From Tupaia tana (lineage: Eukaryota > Chordata > Mammalia > Scandentia > Tupaiidae): 64,000 nucleotides of DNA. The position numbers and the translations under genes were made by a program. Position 1 is the stretch's first letter. Every line of letters starts with the position of its first letter. The notes below the pieces were generated by a model, which did not search any database, had not been told where the DNA came from, and saw nothing but the letters and a program-made list of their open reading frames with translations. The stretch spans positions 93,258,975 through 93,322,974 of the forward strand of contig JAKSZU010000002.1 in NCBI GenBank assembly GCA_026018925.1, in the 5' to 3' direction. Positions 32,273 through 42,900 of the stretch are shown here, piece by piece.

Positions 32273-32782
32273 ATTTGTTAATTCTGTCTGCAGGGGCTTT
32301 TTGGAGGGTTGGGGGGTGGGTAATGAATTCTTTAGTTTCATAGACCATTATGGTAGCTTCTAGTCACATGTGGCAATATAACTTTAAATGATTTTAAATT
32401 AAATACGATTAAAAATTAAATTCCTTATAGCACTAGTTCCATTTCGGGTGCTAAATAGCCACATATGGTTAGGAGCCACAGCACTGGACAACCCAAGTAT
32501 ACATTTCCATCCCTGGGGGGAGCTGTTGCACATCACGGCCTTAGAGACTTTGTTGCAAGTTGTACACACAAGTGACAAACATGCAGATTCTACAAGGCTG
32601 GTGGATCTCACTAAAGCCTTTGCTTCAGTTAGTATGCTCTACCTTACTTTTGGGTCAGTGTCTGACCTTGAAGTAACTGAAAAATTGAGTCTATAAAATT
32701 TTGAAATTTGGGCCCTTATTAACCCACATAATGTTAGGCTGCAATGCCAGGAGAAAAACTAGTCTTTAAAAATATGGTTCAG
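32273..32782. other. Unassigned intergenic sequence
   Basis: Contains ATGGTTAGGAGCCACAGCACTGGACA, possibly an old DNA-repeat relic. No coding signal. Confidence 0.35.
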
Positions 32783-32996
32783 GGCCCAGCCTCCCTGGCT
32801 TGGTAAGTGGTATACTGAACTACCATGTTAGAAACGACATGGCTGGCTGTGAGTTCAGATCCTGGCCAGGTCGACCAGAAACATTGCCGGGCCCTCATAG
32901 GCACAACTGTGCACACCCAAGAGCCTACAAAACAGGATGGCTAGGGGATGGGGATTATGGTGAGACAAGACCCTTTATATCATGAATAAACAATAA
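32783..32996 (+). mobile_element. Old diverged tRNA SINE
   Basis: Head GGCCCAGCCTCCCTGGCTTGG, TGAGTTCAGATCC at box B, ends ATCATGAATAAACAATAAAG. Confidence 0.6.
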
Positions 32997-33045
32997 AGAT
33001 AAAAGTATGGTTCAGTGCCTTTGGCTTAGGAATTCTCTACCTTTT

Positions 33046-33286
33046 TGTTTGTTTTTGAGAGATTTTTGCTATATTGCTCTTGTGCTTGCCAGAAACAGAG
33101 AAATTCACCCTCAGGGGATGGCCATGCCACAATTCCTTCTTCTTCATTCTCCTCTCAGGATTTTGGACACACATAGGACACACACACACCCAGAGTGAGT
33201 TTCAAGCCACCAGGCCCTGGACTTGAAATGGGGTTGGCCATGTGGGAGTCCAGCACCATAACCACTATGCCACTTTTGGGCCCTGG
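33046..33286 (-). mobile_element. Older long-type SINE, antisense
   Basis: GGAAT(T/G)C(T/C)CTACCTT occurs at about 33029-33043 and 33287-33301, an aged target duplication. Confidence 0.8.
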
Positions 33287-33428
33287 GAATGCCCTACCTT
33301 AACAGGATTTTGTAAATGCAAGGCATCAAGGCAAATGTATTAAGAGGAAAGAGGCTGCCTTTACCCTTATTCACCACTGAGGATGGGATTATATGTATGG
33401 AGGAAGAAATAGGATTTTCTTTCCTTTT

Positions 33429-33620
33429 TAAAAATTATTTTTTATTTAACTTAATTTATTCATCCATTTCAATTTGACCTAAGAGGAGGGAGGGAGGGAG
33501 GGAGAGAGGGGGGGAGAGAGAGAGAGAAAGCGAGAAAGCAGGCCGCCAGGTCCAGGACTCGAACCACGGTTGGCCATGTAGGAGCCCAGAATCCTTAGCC
33601 ACCACACCACCTGCCCATCC
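33429..33620 (-). mobile_element. Short-type SINE, antisense, GGGA-expanded
   Basis: (GGGA)n at about 33486-33505 in the purine tract. GAAA(T/C)AGGATTTT flanks it. Confidence 0.85.
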
Positions 33621-33636
33621 CAGAAACAGGATTTTT

Positions 33637-33657
33637 TTTTTCTTTTTTTGGAGAGGT

Positions 33658-33693
<36 letters not shown>

Positions 33694-33807
33694 GGGTGCG
33701 TGCGCTTGCCAGAAAGACACAGAGAGACAGAAAGTGAGAAATCACCCCCCAGGGGGTAATGGCAATGCCACAATCCCTTCTCCTCCATTCTCCTCTCGGG
33801 ATCTTAG

Positions 33808-33843
<36 letters not shown>

Positions 33844-33935
33844 CTGGTGTGAGTTTAAGCCACCGGGTCCGGGACTTGAACCATGATCAACCTCATGGGA
33901 GTCAAGCATCATAGCCATTATGCCAACTGCTGGTC
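33637..33935 (-). mobile_element. Long-type SINE with 32-base poly(T) and (CA)n
   Basis: GAAACAGGATTTT at about 33622-33635 and 33936-33949. Poly(T) at 33659-33690; (CA)n at 33810-33838. Confidence 0.88.
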
Positions 33936-34023
33936 CCGAAACAGGATTTTCTAGTGAAACATCCACACACAAAAATTATATCAGCAAGAGTTTATGTCTA
34001 GTAATCCTCAAATACCTGAAGTC

Positions 34024-34290
34024 TTTTTTTCTCTTTAAATCTTTTAAGTTTTTATCCATGGGGGTGGGAGAGAGAGAGAGAGAATGCATACACCAGAGAG
34101 AGACAGAGAGACAGACACTCTCAACAGGGTGTAGTAATGTCTTGACCCCCTTCTCAGCCTTCCAGCTCTTCCGGATCTTGGGCACACGTGCACGGTGATT
34201 TTCAGGTTCATGGGATGCTGACACAGGGTGGGCCATGTGACTTCTAGTACTGCAGGTCAGTTATAAACTGCACCACTGTGGCTGGGCCCT
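34024..34290 (-). mobile_element. Old diverged tRNA SINE, antisense
   Basis: Starts TTTTAAGTTTTTATCCATGG and ends CACCACTGTGGCTGGGCC. Same class as 38738-38975 and 50650-50910. Confidence 0.6.
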
Positions 34291-34323
34291 TTCTCTCTAA
34301 TTCTTACAAGAAAAAGATGATTA

Positions 34324-34517
34324 GAGAGAGACAGAAAGTGAGAAATCACCCCCCGGGGACGGGGGAGACGGCCACACTGTAATCCCTTCTCCATTTTCTT
34401 GGGATCTTGGGCACACACACAAGCTGGTGTGAGTTTAAGCCACCAGGTCCAGGACTTGGACTACCGGCGACTACATGGGAGTCCAGCGACACAGCCATTA
34501 CCTCCAACTACTGGTCC
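34324..34517 (-). mobile_element. Tail-less long-type SINE with 17-bp target duplication
   Basis: CAAGAAAAAGATGATTA at 34307-34323 and 34518-34534, exact. The copy begins inside the GAGAGAGACAGAAAG box; the CCCTATAGC...poly(A) end is absent although the duplication is perfect. Confidence 0.9.
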
Positions 34518-34535
34518 CAAGAAAAAGATGATTAT

Positions 34536-34626
34536 TTTCTTCTCCAGTCTGAAAAAAAATCCATGTTCACATAAGTAAATTGCCCGAGACCATGCAACCT
34601 GTAAATGTCCAAATCAGGCCTGTAAC
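34536..34626 (-). repeat. MIR fragment
   Basis: AGTAAATTGCCCGAGACCATG and CCAAATCAGGCCTGTAACC match the MIR complement. Confidence 0.55.
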
Positions 34627-35873
34627 CAAGGTGAGGTGGTACTACACCTCCTGCCTGTCCGGTGCCTGCGCTGGGGAATCGTGAAGGTTGTTTGGGCCCC
34701 CCAGCAGCCCACGTCTGCACGTTTGCCAGTGAGGAGCCGCATGTCGGGGCTGCAGTGTCCCACACTGTCTACTTCAGGCTCTTGGGCCACAACAAACGTC
34801 CGCAGAGATGCCAGTTTATTTACTGCCCTATCCACAACAGTGGGGCCTGTGGTTCCCAAGCGCCAGGGATTGGGACTCGCTCTGAACCCCATCTTGCTCT
34901 GAATACAGGCGCTCTGATGGTTCCTGCAATCCCCAGGGTTTACCCGATACCTGAGGTGTGGGAAGCCAGGGGAGCCGCTAAGCGAGGCCCCTTTAGCACT
35001 GGAACGTCGGGAGAGGCCTGGGCTGGCAGCTGAGGCAGTGCCTGAGAGCTGCGCCAGGAGAGCGGGTCGGACGGAGTCTCCCTGCCTCACCGGTCCAAGC
35101 CACTGGGCCGCGCCCCGCCATAGCCTTCTGCACGCACCACGCTCAGCAGGTAGTTCGAGTCTCAAACAATGCTGGGGTGGGGAGTCGGGATCTCAGGGCT
35201 GGGTAGGACCATGGAGCCACGGAGCCTTGGGAACGCTCTCAGCACCTTCTCTCTGAACGCTGGTCTGTGTCTCCGAGCCTGAGCCTGTTTTCCGTGGGCG
35301 TTCGTGATTTAAGCCCGAGGCGGGCACGCAGCCCACAGGGCTCTCGGTCACACCGCAGGGTCACAGGCGCGAGGTCACAGGCCCTCTTCCTCCTCCAGGA
35401 CAGGAGTGGATCCCAGAAGACTTGGATGAAGGCTTTGAGGGTAGCGGGATCCTCAGGGGCGGCGTGGGTTCCACTTTCCAGCTGTCCGCCCTGCTCCTCC
35501 CACCCGTTCCCAGCTCCCCTCCACTTGGCACCCCGTGAGCCCCTCCCCTGGCCTCCCCGGCCCAGCCCCACGTGCGGATGAGGCTGTGAGCCTTCGCGAA
35601 CTCTGAAGCTGGCCTCCGGGCGATCCAGGGCGCGTAGACGGCAGAGAGGGTCACCAAATGGCAGAAGCGGTGACAGCATCCTCGACCAGCAAAAGTCGTC
35701 CGGAGAACAGAAGAGGGCGGGCGGGCGAGTCCGTGGGCTCGTTTCCTGTCCGGCACAGGTCGGAGCCACCTGCCCGAGGGGCGGGGCTCGAGGCAGGTAA
35801 GAGGAGGTCCGGGCGCGGCGCCGTCCTCTCCACACCCCAGCGCCTACCTCGGCCTCTCGCCGCTAGCGGGAGG
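34627..35873. promoter_or_regulatory. GC-rich upstream region of the unnamed KH gene
   Basis: CpG-rich, SINE-free stretch of over 1.2 kb. A GC box AGGGGCGGGGCTC lies at 35778-35790, about 85-95 bp before the proposed ATG. Long open frames on both strands (for example 35239-35835 on the minus strand) come from the scarcity of A/T-rich stop codons and match no family I know. The frame of the KH gene stays open upstream to an ATG at 35658, so a longer N-terminus is possible. Confidence 0.5.
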
Positions 35874-36646
35874 ATGCAGCCCGCGCTTCTCCGCCAGTTC
35901 CTGAGGCTTGCTCTAACCCAAAGTCTGAGTCGGTTATTGGAGGACCCGGGCCCAGTGGTCATTTACGTGGAGTCGTGGATGTTGGCGCTGTTTGGTGAGC
36001 GAGCCTGACGCCGGAGCCCGTGGAGGTCCCGCTGGCGGCACCTTGTTCCGTGCCCGCCGTACTCCCCCACGCGCGCTGGGCCTTCATCCAGTGGCCCTCG
36101 ACGTTTGCTGGATCCCAGACTGAGCACCGAGCCTGCGTGCCCCTGTCTGCGCCCCTGGTGCTCCTTAGATCTGCGCCTTCCTGGCGGATGGCCCTGCAGT
36201 GCTCTGGGCTGGGCCCGCTGGTGGCTTAGTTCCTGCCCTTCCATTCCCAGGCGAGAATGGCGAAATGCTGGCCACCTTCCAGAGGAGGTTCGGGGTGTCG
36301 TTCGACCTTCAGAGGGTCCCGAGATGTGGAGTCCTGATATTCATTAACGGACCGCCGATTTTCCAGATCCTGGCGGCGCTCCAGATTCTGACAGTGTGTT
36401 TCCAGTTTCAGATCCGCAGAAATCGAGGTAAGCAGCTTCAGGGTCCCTGGTGGGGAACACTTTATTCGCCCAGGGACCTAGAAAGGTGGGTTTTGCTTCC
36501 TGTGTCTTTCAGGCTCCCTCCCGTTCCTTAGTCTGAAAACCATCCCTAAGTCTAAAAATCCCTGGGCGTGGGTCTTGGCTCCTGAGGAGGAACAGCGAGA
36601 TGCGGTTGGCAGGGGACACCGGCCAAACCTAAAGGTGGAAACGTAG
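35874..36646 (+). CDS. Unnamed small KH-fold protein of the KHDC1/OOEP/KHDC3/DPPA5 family
   Basis: Three predicted coding exons: 35874-35994, 36251-36427 and 36513-36646, 143 residues, no stop or frameshift. Exon 1 ends ...VVIYVESWMLALFG, like the Y-x-E-x-W...(L/I)FG of OOEP and KHDC3L. Exon 2 codes GENGEMLATFQRRFGVSF, a GVLIFINGPP block where the family has the V/I-F-G-R/P-P strand, and ends RRNRG. Both introns are phase 1 at the family positions (FG and RG). Exon 3 is predicted from a strong acceptor (TGTGTCTTTCAG) after an 85-bp intron; it codes a basic tail ending KVET and is the least certain part. The ATG has A at -3. It lies between DPPA5 and KHDC1 on the same strand. It is clearly diverged from KHDC1 and I cannot assign it to a named member. 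Expression in oocytes or embryos is an inference from its relatives. Confidence 0.7.
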
Positions 36647-36739
36647 GGTATTTGGCATTCTGAGTTAGTAAATCCTCGGGGAATAGCCAGGGCAACTCTT
36701 CCAGGGGACTGTTTTCAGTAAATCTCTTTTGTGGGCCTC

Positions 36740-36915
36740 TTGCGTCAGAGTCCCCAGAGCAACCAGAATTGGCATTACCTGGGAACTTATTGAAAATGCA
36801 GACTGCCCACCCGAGACCCACAGAATCAGAAACTCTAGGAGTGGGACCTGGCAACTCGTGTTTAACCAGCTCTCCAGGTGACTCTGGTGCAAGCCAAAGT
36901 GTGAGACCCCTGCAC
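36740..36915 (-). mobile_element. MER5A-like DNA transposon relic
   Basis: TACCTGGGAACTTATTGAAAAT, AGAATCAGAAACTCTAGGAG and CTCTCCAGGTGACTCTGG match the complement of MER5A, a non-autonomous hAT element. It follows the last exon of the unnamed KH gene. Confidence 0.8.
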
Positions 36916-37331
36916 CAGGGTCACCTCCTCAAGGCCTACACCTGAGTGGGTGCTTTCTTTTTAGCTAGAGTGCGGGCCCTGCAGCTGCAAAGTAGTGTGT
37001 GGGCCTTCGGGCGTGCCAGGTGAGGTTGGAGCCTGAGGCAGGTCAGAATCCCTTGTCCGGAGGTGAAGCTTGCAGCCAGTCTCCATGCAGTGAAGGTGTG
37101 TCTCGTGGAAGGACTGTCGGCCTGCAGATCAGGGGGCCAAGCCTCCAGTTTGTGCCTGAAAGGTGGGGACGAGGTTGGGTGTGGGGGCAAGTATTCTTCA
37201 TTCTGTCATGGTTTAAGTTATTGCAAACTCAGGCTTTTAAATGAAGTGTCGATGTTTTTATAATAAATAATTTTTATTGGTTTTGTGTTGATTTGTGTTC
37301 CTTCCAGGATAAGAGGAGGAAGAGAAAAAAG
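36916..37331. other. Unassigned intergenic sequence
   Basis: No gene or repeat signal. An AATAAA at 37263 could serve an upstream transcript. Confidence 0.35.
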
Positions 37332-37561
37332 TTTTTTTTAAAGTGGGTGCATGGGCCTCAGGGTGCGTGCGCCCACTGCAGAGAGTGACAGAGGCCGTGA
37401 GAGGGAAAGCAAGCAATAACCCCCCGGGGGATGGCCACCCCACAGTCTCTTCTCCTCCAGAATCTCGGGCACACACACACTTGTGCCACCGGGTCTGGGA
37501 CTCACCAGGGTTGGCCATGTGGGAGTCCAGTGATGTAACAGCTATGCTTCTGCTGGCCCTG
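37332..37561 (-). mobile_element. Older long-type SINE, antisense
   Basis: GGGCCTCAGGGTGCGTGCGCC end; TATGCTTCTGCTGGCCC head complement; box B region shortened to GGACTCACCAGGG. Confidence 0.72.
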
Positions 37562-37591
37562 AAAAGAAGAAAGTTTTTTACAAAGTAGTTA

Positions 37592-37842
37592 TGGGGCCAA
37601 GCGGTGATGGCACCGCTGCTTATCTACTGCCTAGAGGCTGGAACCATACAGGAGGCTGTTTCAGCCCAGCCTAGACAGGTCAGGCAGGACGGAGCACAGC
37701 TGTAGTCCTTGCAGTGGGAGACTGGGGGCAGGAGAATCCTAATATGATGAAACCCTTTCAGAAGAAACCACCCCCCCCCCCCATCCCTCCTTTCCTCTCT
37801 GCTTTCTCTCTTTACAATTTAAAAAAAAAAAAAAAAAGGAAG
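37592..37842 (+). mobile_element. Old diverged tRNA SINE
   Basis: GGGGCCAAGCGGTGATGGCACC head; C14 run at 37770-37783; poly(A) at 37821-37837. Confidence 0.62.
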
Positions 37843-38159
37843 GGAAACATTTCTAGAAAAATTTAGTTTCAGCTACTCATAGGTGCATGGGCTATGTGAG
37901 TTATTTTGGAGGAGGCCTCAGCCCTCTCTGTAGATTCATGCTCTCCTCTTTCCCCTGAGGCCCTACCAATGAGAGCAGAGAGTTTCAAGAAAGCAGCTGT
38001 CAATCGTGGGGAAGGCTGTCCAATTGTCCGGTCAGAGGAGGGCAGGAAGTTGCTTCCTGCTGTGTACTGCAGGGCTAGCTAGTAGCTTTGGTGGAACTCA
38101 GCTACAGCTGTGAGATTAGAAGAAGCCAGATCAGAGGGAGTTCAAGAATGTAAATGGAG

Positions 38160-38478
38160 TGGCTAGCAGGTGGCATGGTGGTTAAGGTGCTGGACTCCCA
38201 CATGGCTAACTGTGGTTTGAGTACCGAGTCTGGCGGCTTGCTTTCTCATTTTCCCTCTCTCACTCTGTTTAGAATGTGTATTCTTGTTGGAGAGACAGAT
38301 ATCTATATATAGAGAAAGCAAACCCCAGGGGGGATGATCACACCACAACCCCTTTCTATTCTCCTCTTGGGATTTTGGACACCCATGCACATGTGTACTT
38401 GGTGTGTTTTTCAAGCTGTGAGGTCAGGATTCAAACTGCTCAGTTAACCAGCTTAACCTTTATGCCATCTGCTAGCTC
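38160..38478. mobile_element. Sense short-type SINE fused to antisense SINE
   Basis: 38160-38268 is a sense short-type head through the CTCTCTCACTCTG tract. At 38269 it passes into an antisense long-type body (TTGTTGGAGAGACAG) ending CATCTGCTAGCTC at 38478. Confidence 0.72.
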
Positions 38479-38490
38479 ACTAAAGACTTC

Positions 38491-38724
38491 TCTTTTTTTG
38501 GCTATAAAGGCGTGTGCACTCGCCAGAAAGATAGACGGAAAGTGAGAAATTACCTTCCGGGGGGATGGCCACGCCGCAATCCCTTCTCATGCATTCTCCT
38601 CTTGGGATCTTGGGCATACATGCACATGCACTCAGCGTGCGTTTAAGCCACCACGTCCGGGACTCGAACCATAGTCAGCTACATGGGAGTCCAGCAATGT
38701 AGGCATTACACTATCTGCTGGTAC
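38491..38724 (-). mobile_element. Long-type SINE with target duplication
   Basis: CACTAAAGACTT(C/T)T at about 38477-38490 and 38725-38738. Confidence 0.88.
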
Positions 38725-38738
38725 CACTAAAGACTTTT

Positions 38739-38975
38739 TAAACAAGTTTATTTATGGTGAGGAAGAGACAGGGCTTGAGATAGGCGTGCTGACAGAGTCT
38801 TACACTGCAATCTTCCCACACCAACCTTCTCCAGCATTTTCAGCCACCCAGCATCATGGGCAAGCACGTGCGTGAGCATTCTCAGACCGCCCTGAGTCTC
38901 AAACCCCAGTCTTCCACATGGCTTCCAGCATTGCAGATCAGGGCTCAACCACCTATGCCACCATAGCTGGGCCAG
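38739..38975 (-). mobile_element. Old diverged tRNA SINE, antisense
   Basis: AACAAGTTTATTTATGGTGAGG start; CCACCATAGCTGGGCC end; GAGTCTCAAACCCC at box B. Confidence 0.65.
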
Positions 38976-39004
38976 ATGCTAGAGACATTTGCAAGTAGCT
39001 AGAA

Positions 39005-39160
39005 CATCTTCAAATGTGTGATTTTATGTGATATTCAAGAGAACTGCATGAGATACATCCTCTGATTATTCTCTTGAAAAACTCAGAGAAATTAAGCTAT
39101 TTCGTCAATATCACACAATCAGTAAGTAGCAAAGTTGGGATTGGGATCAAGGCTTGTATT
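39005..39160 (-). repeat. MIR fragment
   Basis: CTCAGAGAAATTAAGCTATTT, CACACAATCAGTAAGTAGC and AGTTGGGATTGGGATCAAGG follow the MIR complement. Confidence 0.72.
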
Positions 39161-39229
39161 GGTGTTACTTTTTTATTATTATAGTGGACATGGAATAGAT
39201 TACAACAGTTTCATTAGAGAAATGCAGAT

Positions 39230-39462
39230 TTTTTTTGGAGAGGTTTTTGCTATAGGGGTGCGTGCACTTGCCAGAAAGACAGAAATCACCCCCTGGGGGG
39301 ATGGCCACACCCCAATCCCTTCTCCTCCATTCTCCTGTTAGGATCTTAGGCATGCATGCACATGCACCCAGCGTGAGTTTAAGCCACCAGGTCTGGGACT
39401 CGAACCACAGTCAACTACATGGGAGTCCAGCAACATAGCCATTATGCTAACTGCGTGTCCCA
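39230..39462 (-). mobile_element. Long-type SINE with target duplication
   Basis: AGAAATGCA(G/A)AT at about 39218-39229 and 39463-39474. Confidence 0.88.
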
Positions 39463-39622
39463 AGAAATGCAAATATTATGATTTGAAATTTTTTTCTTTA
39501 AATTATTTCTATACTTATTTTAATAACTGAGTGGGATGCAATTTTTGAATAGATGTCACCAGATTGCAGTAACATCAGCAAGATATGTTTATTCTTTTCC
39601 TCGGTGTTTAGTAATCCTTTTC

Positions 39623-39871
39623 TCTTTTTTTTTTTTTAAGAGAGAGATTTGCTATAGGGCGTGTGCGCTCGTTGGAGAGACAGAAATCAAGAAATCATCC
39701 CCACCCTGGGGAGGGGAAGGGAGATGGCCATGCCACAATCCCTTCTCCAATTTTTCTCTTGGGATTCTGGGCACACACGCACATGTGTCTGGCATAATTT
39801 TAAGTCACTAGTCTGAGTCTGGTCAACTCCTGGGAATCCAGTGATGTAATACTTCTGCCATCTGCTGGTCC
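39623..39871 (-). mobile_element. Long-type SINE, antisense
   Basis: GATTTGCTATAGGGCGTGTGC end; CCATCTGCTGGTCCC head; box B region damaged. Confidence 0.83.
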
Positions 39872-40069
39872 CGATGTTGAGTAATCTTATAAGACTCCTG
39901 AAGAAAAATAAAGTCATTCCTGTCCACCAGCCACATCAGTGGCTGGTGAATGCTGGGAGGAGACTGGACCTTGTTTCACAGCCCGGTTCTGTGATCATTA
40001 GGCTGAGTAAAGTCTAGCAACCCCTTCTTTACACTCCTTTAACTTAAATTTACTTAAAAATTTTAAATC

Positions 40070-40306
40070 TTTTTTGGTCAGAGGGGGTGTGCTTGCCAGA
40101 GACAGAGAAGGAAAGCGAGAAAGTACCTCTAATAGGACATAGTCACATTACAGTCTCTCTTACTCCATTTCTCCCTCTTTCTGGGATTTTGGGCACTTAT
40201 GCATGCACACTTAGAATGTTTCTTAAACCACGGGGTTTGGGATTTGAATCACGTGGTTGGTCATGTGGGATCCCGCTACCTTAACTACCAGGTCATGGGC
40301 TGGCCC
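40070..40306 (-). mobile_element. Older tRNA SINE, antisense
   Basis: AAATCTTTTTTGGTCAGAGG start; GGGATTTGAATCACG at box B; GTCATGGGCTGGCCC end. Confidence 0.75.
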
Positions 40307-40327
40307 TAAAATATCAGTTGTTTTTTT

Positions 40328-40876
40328 TTAAGAGATTTTTTTTGGGGGGGAACCAGCAGTTAGCATAATGGCTATGTCGCTGGACTCCCATGTAGTCGAC
40401 CGCGGTTTGAGTCCCGGACCTGGTGACTTAAACTCACGCCGGGCACGTGTGCGTGTGTGCCCAAGATCCCGAGAGGAGAATGGAGGAGAAGGGATTGTGG
40501 CGTGACCATCCCCTCTGGGTGGGTGATTTCTCGCTTTCTATCTCTCTGTCTCTCTCTGTCTGTCTGGCGCGCACACGCACCTATAGCCAAAAAAAAAAAA
40601 AAAAGAAAAAAAGAAAAAATAGGGGTTTTTTTCCGCCTTAGAGTGTGTGTGCTCTCCGGAGAGAGGCAGAGACAGTGAGAGGGAAAGTGAGAAATTACTC
40701 CCCAGGGGGCTGGCCTTAGGCAATCAATCCCTTCTCCTCTATTCTCCTCCCAGGATCTTGGGTATGCATGCACACATATCCGGCATGATTTTCAAGCCCG
40801 GGTCTGGGACTCGAACTGCAGTTGACCATATGGGAGTCCAGCAACATAACAGCTATACACACCATCTGCCAGCCCC
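40328..40876. mobile_element. Young sense SINE nested in an antisense SINE
   Basis: Outer antisense copy: tail at 40328-40349 and body 40620-40876. Inner young long-type sense copy 40350-40618, CAGCAGTTAGCATAATGGC to CTATAGCC plus A-rich tail. Confidence 0.85.
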
Positions 40877-41555
40877 AAAATTTCAGTTTTGAAATATGTG
40901 CGCAAGGTAGAACATTCAGAAGTTACTAAATGGTAAGATTCAAAAATAAACCTCTCTCCCATTCATGTCTCTCAGTTCAGTTTCTCTACTCAAAGAGATT
41001 TCGTGTTGATATGCATGTTTTAAATGTACGTACATATGTATTTTAACATGGCAAGATATTTCATACGTTGTACCTTTTTTGCACTTTTTATTTCAAGATA
41101 GTTTAACTACAAATGATTCATTTGATGCATTTGACTTTTTCATCATTAGGTAAAAGCAATCTTTCCAAATAGCTACCTAATCAGCCTCTGCATTATTAGA
41201 AATCTGGAGGTGGAGTCTTTTGGAAGAGACTAAACTTCCAAAAAGCATAGGAAAAAACTACCCTTGGCCTCCGTGAGAAGGACTTTACTGGGAAGCCAGA
41301 AACTGAGGATTCTTAAATATCATCAACAAATAAATATCAACAAATGATCTTTGGGAGAAGACCACTAGTCCGAGATCTCCAGAGCAAACCAAATAGGCAA
41401 TACCAAGTAGACACTTGCCCTCCAACAGTCCAACTAGATCAATGTCTGTTGTGCTGGTCCTTTAAAACAGTTTGCTGACTATATTAATACATTGTACTTT
41501 GGTGCCCTCTAGGGGCAAAGTATAAGATTTCAAGACTTTTCTAAATCCTTGCTTT
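40877..41555. other. Unassigned intergenic sequence
   Basis: About 680 bp, no recognisable gene or named repeat. Confidence 0.4.
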
Positions 41556-41561
41556 TTTTTT

Positions 41562-41800
41562 TTTTTCTTTTTCATTTGGAGTTTGTTTATTACAGACAGA
41601 AAAACAAAGCTTTTTGCATGGCACAGTCCTGCTCCAGACTCCCAGACAGCCAGGCTCACAGGACCCCACCGCACCAGCAGGTTCAGGTTGCTTCAGAACC
41701 TGTTCTGTTTCTGCTGCTCCGGCATGGTGGAGCCGCACCCACCCCTGCAGCCACTGCAGCCAGGCCAGGTTTCTCATCTCTTGACAATTTACGGAAACTT
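41562..41800 (-). pseudogene. Candidate processed retrosequence, parent unknown
   Basis: On the minus strand a GC-richer sequence ends CTGTCTGTAATAAACAAAC and then an A-run (41562-41573 as T). A polyadenylation signal about 20 bases before a genomic poly(A) is the mark of a reverse-transcribed mRNA 3' end. No protein similarity and no target duplication were recognised. Confidence 0.45.
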
Positions 41801-41879
41801 AACTCACAGTTGTCCTCTCATGACTCAGTTTTTTTTTTTTTTTTAACAAGTTGTCTTTTTTGTTTTTGTTTGTTTGTTT

Positions 41880-42140
41880 GTTTTTGCCGTAGGTGTATGT
41901 GCTTACCAGAGAGGAAGAGAGAGAGAGAGAGGGAGAGAGAGAAGAGAAAGGAGAGAGGTGAGAAATCACTCCATAAGGGGGATGGCCATGCTGCAAGCCC
42001 TTCTCCACTCTCCTCTCAGGATTTTGGGCATGTGTACACACCTGCCTGGCATGAGTTTCAAGCTGCCGGGTCCAGGACTTAAACCACACCGATGGCCATG
42101 TAGGATCCAGTGCCTTAACGTCCACACTGTCTGCTGGCCC
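41880..42140 (-). mobile_element. Long-type SINE, antisense
   Basis: TTTTTGCCGTAGGTGTATG end after (GTTT)n; GA-rich tract at 41918-41957; CTGTCTGCTGGCCC head. Confidence 0.82.
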
Positions 42141-42421
42141 ATCATCTGTTTTTGTTTTATCTTAATTCTCTACTACTTTTCTTTACCACATAAGGAAAGG
42201 TGAGACGTTCTTATGTTCTGTTCTTTGTATCTCTTCTATGACGAAGGCTTCTTTCGAGGGGATTTTTATGATCCACTTAATTTGACCAAGAAATATTTAA
42301 TAGCCATTTCTTTCAATACTTCAGAGGGCAGATGTTCTTTTATAGGTAGATTCCTTTTGGTATTTGAATTTTTCTTCTAGGATTAACCCTAACCTTTAGC
42401 TCTGTCAAAACATACTGACTC

Positions 42422-42688
42422 TGGGACCAGCAGTTAGCGTAATGGCTATGTCGTTGTACTCCCACGTAGTCGACCGCGGTTCACGTCCTGGACCCGGTGG
42501 CTTAAAACTCACGCCGGGCGTGTGTGCGTGCGTGCCCAAGATCCCGGATCCCAAGAGGAGAATGGAGGAGAAGGGATTGCGGCGTGGCCATCCCCCCTGG
42601 GTGGTGATTTCTCGCTTTCTGTCTCTCTGTCTCTCTCTGCCTGTCTGTCGAGCGCACGTGCACCTCTTAAAAATAAAAAATTAAAAAA
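42422..42688 (+). mobile_element. Young long-type SINE
   Basis: AAAACATACT flanks at about 42407-42416 and 42688-42697. GATCCC is duplicated inside (GATCCCGGATCCC). The 3' end lacks the CTATAGC word. Confidence 0.88.
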
Positions 42689-42900
42689 AAAACATACTCC
42701 AAGTAACAAAACACTCATTCTGACATTATTGCCACAATGTATTGAGGCGATCCTTGCAGTATTAGTCTCTACAGTGACTTCCCAGCCTCCACGCAAGGAG
42801 TCTCCACCTGTTGAGGGATACTCATTTTCCCAGTGTCATTGTAATAGATGGTACTTACCCCCCACACACATTTCGCATAGCATTAAGGTATGAGTTTCTT

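Noticed and set aside
34614-35165. A 183-codon minus-strand open frame
   Set aside because: Same reason: GC-rich composition, no recognisable protein, begins in a MIR fragment.
35239-35835. A 198-codon minus-strand open frame upstream of the unnamed KH gene
   Set aside because: It lies in a CpG-rich region where stop codons are rare, shows no domain, and overlaps other open frames on both strands.
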